DNA of 64,000 nt, from positions 62,001-126,000 of the forward strand of contig NZ_JANZKX010000004.1 in assembly GCF_027257975.1 (NCBI RefSeq). Reading direction: 5' to 3'. Origin of the DNA: Pelomonas sp. BJYL3. Lineage in GTDB: Bacteria; Pseudomonadota; Gammaproteobacteria; Burkholderiales; Burkholderiaceae_C. The notes under the pieces are model-generated. The model did not search any database, was not told where the DNA came from, and saw only the letters and a program-made list of their open reading frames with translations. Positions 59,828-64,000 of this stretch are shown here, in pieces (positions within the stretch are counted from its first letter, which is position 1; each line of letters starts with the position of its first letter). Both the position numbers and the translations under genes were made by a program.

Positions 59828-61339
59828 ATGCACCGCATCCTGCAGGCTGGCGCGCGCGCGCACGCCGACCGCCCCCAACGCTCCGCCCCCCGCCTGCGCC
59901 TGCTGGCGCTTGCCGGCCTGGCCCTGTGCGCCGGCCAGGCCCTGGCCTCGGGCTACCGCTTCGGCACCCAGAGCGCGGCCTCCGAAGGCACGGCCAACTC
60001 CAACGGCGCGGAAGCCGTCGACGCCAGCACGATCTTCACCAACCCCGCCGGCCTGACCCGCCTGGGCAAGGGCTGGCATGTCAGCGGCGTGCTGGACTAC
60101 GTGGACCCCAAGGTGAAGTTCACCGATGCCGGCTCCTACATCAGCCTGCCCGGCTCGGGCTTCCAGCCCAAGGCCACCTCGGTGGCCGGCGATGTGGTCG
60201 AGCCCACCAAGGCCACCTTCGTGCCGCACCTCTACGGCGCCTACAAGGCCTCGGACGATCTGGCCTACGGCCTGGGCATCTTCGTGCCTTCCGGCGCCAA
60301 GCTGGACTACCGCCCGGACTGGGGCGGCCGCTACAACGTCAACTTCGTGGAGCTGAAGTCGCTGGCCTTCAACCCCAATGTGGCCTGGAAGCCGGCCAAG
60401 CAGTTCTCGGTGTCCGCCGGCCTGACGCTGGAGTACATGCACGGCGACATCAAGCGCGCCGTGCCCTATGGCAACGCCTATGCCGCCGGCCTGCTGGCCG
60501 CGGCACAGCAGGCGGCCGCGGCGGGTGCCTCCGGCATCGCCGTGCAGCTGCAGCAGCAGGCGGCCCAGGTCTATGCCAATCCCATGTTCGACGGCGGCGT
60601 GCACGTCAAGGGCCAGGACTGGGGCCTGGGCATGAACCTGGCCCTGCTGTGGGACCTGGACGAGCAGACCCGCGTGGGCGTGGCCTGGCGCTCGGGCATC
60701 CGGCACAAGCTCAAGGGCAGTGCCGACTGGACCCAGCCGGCCACCCTGCCCGCCAACGTGCTGGCCGCCGCCACCGGCGCGCCCTATGACGGCAAGGGCA
60801 AGCTGGACCACAACGACTCCGGCGCCAGCCTGGAGGTGAAGACGCCGGACTCCGTGTCCTTCCACATCTTCCACCAGCTCAACAAGCGCTGGGCCCTGAT
60901 GGCCGACACCACCTGGCACCGCCAGTCGACGCTGGAGGAGCTGCGCATCAAGTTCGACAGCACCACGCCGCCGTCCATCACGCCCGAGCACTGGAAGAAC
61001 GTCTGGCGCGCCTCCGTCGGCGCCCAGTACCAGTTCAACGACAAGCTGACCCTGCGTGCCGGCGCCGCACGCGACAAGTCGCCCGTGCAGGGCCAGTACC
61101 GCGGAGCCGCCCTGCCGGATTCCGACCGCGACTGGCTGGCCTTCGGCATGAACTGGAAGTTCAGCGCCCAGACCAGCATCGACCTGGCCCTGGGCTATGT
61201 GAAGCTGAAGGACGCCCCCATGTCCATCACCGACGACGGCGAAGGCGAGAAGCCCTGCAACTGCAGCAACGCGACCGTGCGTGGCAACTACCAGAGCAAG
61301 GCCACCACGCTGGGCCTGCAGCTGAACCACAGCTTCTGA
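59828..61339 (+). CDS. FadL/OmpP1-family outer-membrane hydrocarbon or fatty-acid porin
   Basis: A 503-residue outer-membrane barrel with a long signal region ending AGQALASGY. FadL hallmarks: GTQSAASEGTANSNGAEAVD, ASTIFTNPAGLTRL, YKASDDLAYGLGIFVPSG, and a C-terminal strand ending LGLQLNHSF with terminal Phe. The central loop GLLAAAQQAAAAGASGIAVQ is long. Imports long-chain fatty acids or other hydrophobic compounds; could supply substrates to AlkB or the GMC enzyme, but that is inference. AAGAGGAGA upstream fixes the start. Confidence 0.92.
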   Translation: MHRILQAGARAHADRPQRSAPRLRLLALAGLALCAGQALASGYRFGTQSAASEGTANSNGAEAVDASTIFTNPAGLTRLGKGWHVSGVLDYVDPKVKFTDAGSYISLPGSGFQPKATSVAGDVVEPTKATFVPHLYGAYKASDDLAYGLGIFVPSGAKLDYRPDWGGRYNVNFVELKSLAFNPNVAWKPAKQFSVSAGLTLEYMHGDIKRAVPYGNAYAAGLLAAAQQAAAAGASGIAVQLQQQAAQVYANPMFDGGVHVKGQDWGLGMNLALLWDLDEQTRVGVAWRSGIRHKLKGSADWTQPATLPANVLAAATGAPYDGKGKLDHNDSGASLEVKTPDSVSFHIFHQLNKRWALMADTTWHRQSTLEELRIKFDSTTPPSITPEHWKNVWRASVGAQYQFNDKLTLRAGAARDKSPVQGQYRGAALPDSDRDWLAFGMNWKFSAQTSIDLALGYVKLKDAPMSITDDGEGEKPCNCSNATVRGNYQSKATTLGLQLNHSF

Positions 61340-61369
61340 ACGCTGTCTCGATACCGTCCCCTACCCGGA

Positions 61370-61383
61370 CAAGACCTGACCCC
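61370..61383 (+). repeat. Dispersed repeat, 14 of 15 bases, intergenic
   Basis: CAAGACCTGACCCC, preceded by A instead of G, in the short spacer between the FadL-type and PhoD genes. Confidence 0.7.
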
Positions 61384-61428
61384 GCGGGAGCCCCGGTGCT
61401 CCCGCCCTCATCCTGATTGGAGTCCCTC

Positions 61429-63753
61429 ATGGACCGTCGCAATTTCCTGCGCCGTTCGGTCGTGCAGACCGGCGCCCTGATCACCGCTTCCTCCGCACTG
61501 GGCGGCCTCGCCGGCTGCATGGGCGGCGGTGACAACGGCAGCACCGTGCTGCCCCTGCCCGAGACCTTCCCCGGCAGCAGCACCCCGCTGCCCGAGACCG
61601 CATCCGCCAGCGGCGCCTACAAGTTCCCGCAGAGCGTGGCCTCGGGCGATCCGCGCAGCGATGGCGTGCTGCTGTGGGCCCGCGTGGTGCCGGCTGGCGC
61701 CGATGACATCACGCCCGCCAGCGTCGATGCCAATTTCAAGGTCCGCCTGCGCATCACCGCCGCCGACAACAGCGCCCTGCTGGGCAGCAACACCGCCCTG
61801 GCCGGCAGCTTCGATGCCGACCTTGAAGTGCCGGTCTACGCCTTCTATGACAACACCCTGCGCCACCGCATCAGCGGCCTGAAGGCGGCGACCACCTACT
61901 TCTACCAGTTCCAGGCCGGCGACAGCCGCTCCAAGGTGGGCCGCTTCAAGACCGCCCCCGCGACCGACGCCGACATCGACAGCCTCAAGTTCGCCTTCAC
62001 CACCTGCCAGGACTGGAGCGTGAACCACTGGGCCGGCATGGTCGAGCTGGCCAAGGAGCCGGTGGACTTCGTCGTGCATCTGGGCGACTACATCTACGAA
62101 GCCGTGGGTGCGGACTACCAGGCCGGCGGCGTCGAGCCCGCCCACACCGCCCTGCTGCTGCCCAATGGCAGCGACCTGCCCGGCAAGGGCAAGTACGCCA
62201 CCACCCTGGCTGACTACCGCTACCTCTACAAGCGCTACCGCAGCGACCCGCGCCTGCAGGCCGTGCACGAGCGCTTCGCCTTCGTGCCCATCTGGGACGA
62301 CCACGAGTTCTCCGACGACTGCTGGCAGGACCGCGAGACCTACGACAACGGCACGTTCAACGCCGCCACCTCGGTGGGCGACAACACCGCCCAGACCTCG
62401 CGCCGCCGCTCGGCGAGCCAGGCCTGGTTCGAGTTCATGCCGGCCGACGTCAGCTTCACGCTGGACCCGGGCTACGGCATCAGCAACATCCGCATCTACC
62501 GTGAGCTGAAGTTCGGCAAGCTGATGCACCTGGTGATGACGGACCAGCGCCTCTACCGCGCCGACCACCTCATCCCCGAGGCCGCCCCCAACCCGCTGAC
62601 CGGCCAGGCCATCGGCTCCATCGGCGCCCGCTACATGGTGCCCGAGACCACGCTCAACGCCGTCGAGGCCGCCAAGCTGGCCGCCGGCAAGCAGCTGCCC
62701 GACCCGCTGGGTCTGGTGAGCGTGCTGGGCGCCGCCCAGCGCCAGTGGTTCCTGCAGACCCTCACGGCGTCGACCGCCCAGTGGAAGATCTGGGGCAACG
62801 AGACCTCGCTGCTGAAGATGAGCGTGGACGGCGCCGCCCTGCCCACCGCCCCCGCGGCCTTCAAGCAGCGCTTCATCCTCAACGCCGACCAGTGGGACGG
62901 CTACAACGCCGAACGCCAGGCGCTGATGAAGCACATCGTGGACAACAAGATCAGCAACGTGGTGGCCGTCACCGGTGACATCCACGCCTTCTACGCCGGC
63001 CAGGTGATGGTCGACTACAAGGCCGCGACGCCCGTGCCCGCCATGGTGGACCTGGTCACCGCCGGCATGTCCTCCAACAGCTTCTTCAGCTACTTCCTGG
63101 GCGCCGCCAGCCAGCCGGGCTTCAGCGACCTCAAGCCCCTGGTGGCCACCAGTGAGGCCGAGGCCGAAGGCATCGCGATCAAGATGCTGTCGGCCGGCAT
63201 CGCGCAGGCCGCGGGCGTGACCGACCTCAGCAACACGGCCGCCGTCCAGGCAGCGGTGATGGGCGCCATCCAGGCAGGCAAGCTGCCGGCCGCCGCGGTG
63301 CAGCCCACGCCGGGTCTGTCCACGGCCATCATCAACACCTTCGACGAGACCCTCACGGGTGGCATGGGCGGCGTGATCGCCGGCACCATCGCCATGCTGG
63401 CCGCGACCAGCCGCTCGGCTGCGGCGATGACGCTCTACGGCCTGATCCAGCAGAAGCTGGCCGCAGCGCTGGGCATCCCGCCTGCGTCCGTGCCTTCCAG
63501 CGAGATCGTCAAGCGCCTGAACCCGCTGGCCAACGCCACGACCGGCGCCGCCCCCGCGCTCAACAACCCCTGGATCAAGCATGCCGACACGGATGCCCAG
63601 GGCTATGCGGTGGTGAGCCTGTCCAAGACCGAGCTGGTCTGCCAGTTCAAGAAGGTCAAGCGCCTGAGCGGCGGCGCCGCGCCCACCGACGCCATCGCCA
63701 GCGTCAAGACCGTGCGCGTGCCCAGCGGCAGCGCCACGCTGACGGTGAGCTGA
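61429..63753 (+). CDS. phoD: Alkaline phosphatase D (PhoD), Tat-exported lipoprotein-like
   Basis: A 774-residue enzyme. The N-terminus is a twin-arginine signal (RRNFLRRS) with a lipobox-like LAGC at 27-30. A PhoD N-terminal domain follows (FPQSVASGDPRSDGVLLWAR, TTYFYQFQAGDSRSKVGRFK), then the metallophosphatase: KFAFTTCQDWSVNHW, DFVVHLGDYIYEAVG, IWDDHEFSDDCWQDRETYDN and VAVTGDIHAFYAGQVMVDYK. PhoD hydrolyses phosphomonoesters and diesters in the periplasm using Fe/Ca. About 150 residues of helix-rich insertion (IAQAAGVTDLSNTAAVQAAV) near 585-735 are unusual. It ends with a UUCG-loop terminator. Confidence 0.92.
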   Translation: MDRRNFLRRSVVQTGALITASSALGGLAGCMGGGDNGSTVLPLPETFPGSSTPLPETASASGAYKFPQSVASGDPRSDGVLLWARVVPAGADDITPASVDANFKVRLRITAADNSALLGSNTALAGSFDADLEVPVYAFYDNTLRHRISGLKAATTYFYQFQAGDSRSKVGRFKTAPATDADIDSLKFAFTTCQDWSVNHWAGMVELAKEPVDFVVHLGDYIYEAVGADYQAGGVEPAHTALLLPNGSDLPGKGKYATTLADYRYLYKRYRSDPRLQAVHERFAFVPIWDDHEFSDDCWQDRETYDNGTFNAATSVGDNTAQTSRRRSASQAWFEFMPADVSFTLDPGYGISNIRIYRELKFGKLMHLVMTDQRLYRADHLIPEAAPNPLTGQAIGSIGARYMVPETTLNAVEAAKLAAGKQLPDPLGLVSVLGAAQRQWFLQTLTASTAQWKIWGNETSLLKMSVDGAALPTAPAAFKQRFILNADQWDGYNAERQALMKHIVDNKISNVVAVTGDIHAFYAGQVMVDYKAATPVPAMVDLVTAGMSSNSFFSYFLGAASQPGFSDLKPLVATSEAEAEGIAIKMLSAGIAQAAGVTDLSNTAAVQAAVMGAIQAGKLPAAAVQPTPGLSTAIINTFDETLTGGMGGVIAGTIAMLAATSRSAAAMTLYGLIQQKLAAALGIPPASVPSSEIVKRLNPLANATTGAAPALNNPWIKHADTDAQGYAVVSLSKTELVCQFKKVKRLSGGAAPTDAIASVKTVRVPSGSATLTVS

Positions 63754-63777
63754 GTCCCCGCGACCCGCTCATGCAAG

Positions 63778-63802
63778 GGGCTGCCTTCGGGCAGCCCTTT
63801 TT
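63778..63802 (+). terminator. Rho-independent terminator after phoD
   Basis: GGGCTGCC-TTCG-GGCAGCCC followed by TTTTT: an 8-bp stem with a stable UUCG loop. Confidence 0.93.
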
Positions 63803-63831
63803 CATGGCGGCGCGCGTGCGCAAGCCGCAAG

Positions 63832-63846
63832 GCAAGACCTGACCCC
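63832..63846 (+). repeat. Dispersed 15-bp repeat, exact copy, intergenic
   Basis: GCAAGACCTGACCCC just downstream of the phoD terminator. Confidence 0.85.
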
Positions 63847-63866
63847 GTCAGGCGCTTGCCCCCGTC

Positions 63867-63895
63867 AGGCGCTCAGTAGGCGCTCAGTAGGCGCT
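63867..63895. repeat. Tandem 11-bp repeat at the end of the PEP-binding gene
   Basis: Two full units of AGGCGCTCAGT and seven bases of a third. The second unit contains the minus-strand stop codon; the first carries a second copy of the same sequence just beyond it. Confidence 0.7.
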
Positions 63896-64000
63896 GCGCT
63901 GCACGAAGGGCCGCGCCTGCAGCATCACCAGGCGGCCTTCGCCGTCGATGGCCCATTCGATGTCCTGCGCCACGCCGCCCAGCTCGCGGCGGATGGCCAG
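63884..64000 (-). CDS. PEP/pyruvate-binding (PPDK N-terminal domain) protein, 3' end only
   Basis: Only the last 38 codons are in the window. They read LAIRRELGGVAQDIEWAIDG, then a segment containing LVMLQARP, and finish QRSAY. The QDIEWA...LQARP phrase is the end of the ATP-grasp PPDK_N domain of PEP synthase, PPDK and rifampin phosphotransferases. In PEP synthase this is followed by the phosphohistidine domain, but here a stop comes seven residues later, so the gene encodes a stand-alone ATP-binding domain or one with domains in another order. The stop lies in a tandem 11-bp repeat. Confidence 0.75.
   Translation of the reverse strand: MAIRRELGGVAQDIEWAIDGEGRLVMLQARPFVQRSAY

Noticed and set aside
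1-64000. CRISPR arrays, tRNA or rRNA genes, insertion sequences, phage genes
   Set aside because: I looked for regular repeats, tRNA arms, transposases and integrases and saw none that could be supported.

Overview
The window is a compact, very GC-rich (roughly 70% by eye) chromosomal stretch of a Gram-negative bacterium. The protein set points to a betaproteobacterium of the order Burkholderiales, probably near Roseateles/Pelomonas/Rubrivivax: one-piece indolepyruvate ferredoxin oxidoreductase, RlpA, FadL-type porin, YceI pair, PhoD, many short convergent or overlapping gene pairs. The placement is an inference from gene content; there is no rRNA or tRNA to confirm it. I see no prophage, transposase, CRISPR array, rRNA or tRNA gene.

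Layout. 1-4.6 kb: 5' part of rlpA (minus, running off the left edge), an FAH-family hydrolase overlapping nadC, and a membrane protein joining an RDD domain to a ClpP/SppA-like periplasmic domain. 4.8-9.1 kb: a PAS/HisKA_2 histidine kinase overlapping a REC-PAS-GGDEF-EAL cyclic-di-GMP enzyme. 9.3-13.9 kb: an orphan periplasmic binding protein, a small membrane protein, a ZntB-like transporter, and a NIPSNAP / ABM / ArsR operon. 13.9-17.1 kb: SbtA-like bicarbonate permease divergent from a CbbR-like LysR gene, a lipocalin, and an Lrp/AsnC regulator. 17.2-21.4 kb: a type I export pair (HlyD adaptor and C39-peptidase ABC transporter), then an 806-bp region without a recognisable gene, holding a candidate minus-strand small RNA with a strong terminator and a lux-box-like palindrome. 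21.4-33.7 kb: indolepyruvate oxidoreductase, S41 lipoprotein peptidase, a cadherin-like-domain lipoprotein, DUF2167 plus M50 membrane protease, and a large M16 peptidase. 33.8-38.7 kb: DUF3224, alkane monooxygenase AlkB, AraC-VOC-DUF1801 operon, GNAT, PhnB-like VOC and GFA proteins. 38.9-41.5 kb: two secreted proteins of unknown function. 41.5-50.3 kb: a minus-strand block with a hybrid histidine kinase, a 1381-residue fusion of a cholesterol-oxidase-like GMC flavoenzyme with an alpha/beta hydrolase, a PhoD-like phosphoesterase and a secreted alpha/beta hydrolase. 50.6-59.6 kb: PhnZ-like HD protein, cytochrome b561 with two YceI proteins, DUF4124 protein, a chemoreceptor, a LytS-type kinase / small membrane protein / LytTR regulator cluster, and a YhhN protein. 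59.8-64 kb: FadL-type porin, Tat-exported PhoD phosphatase, and the 3' end of a PEP/pyruvate-binding-domain gene.

Most of the window reads as ordinary core and lineage-specific genome. Points that stand out: a dispersed 15-bp word (GCAAGACCTGACCCC) in eight exact or near-exact copies inside genes and spacers; the GMC/hydrolase fusion whose nucleophile elbow carries cysteine, sitting in one operon with a sensor kinase; the RDD/ClpP-like fusion; the candidate small RNA; and the PhnZ-like protein that keeps the tyrosine/glutamate pair of diiron HD oxygenases.

Start codons were chosen from ribosome-binding sites, overlaps and family length where possible. Residue numbers refer to the starts given here.
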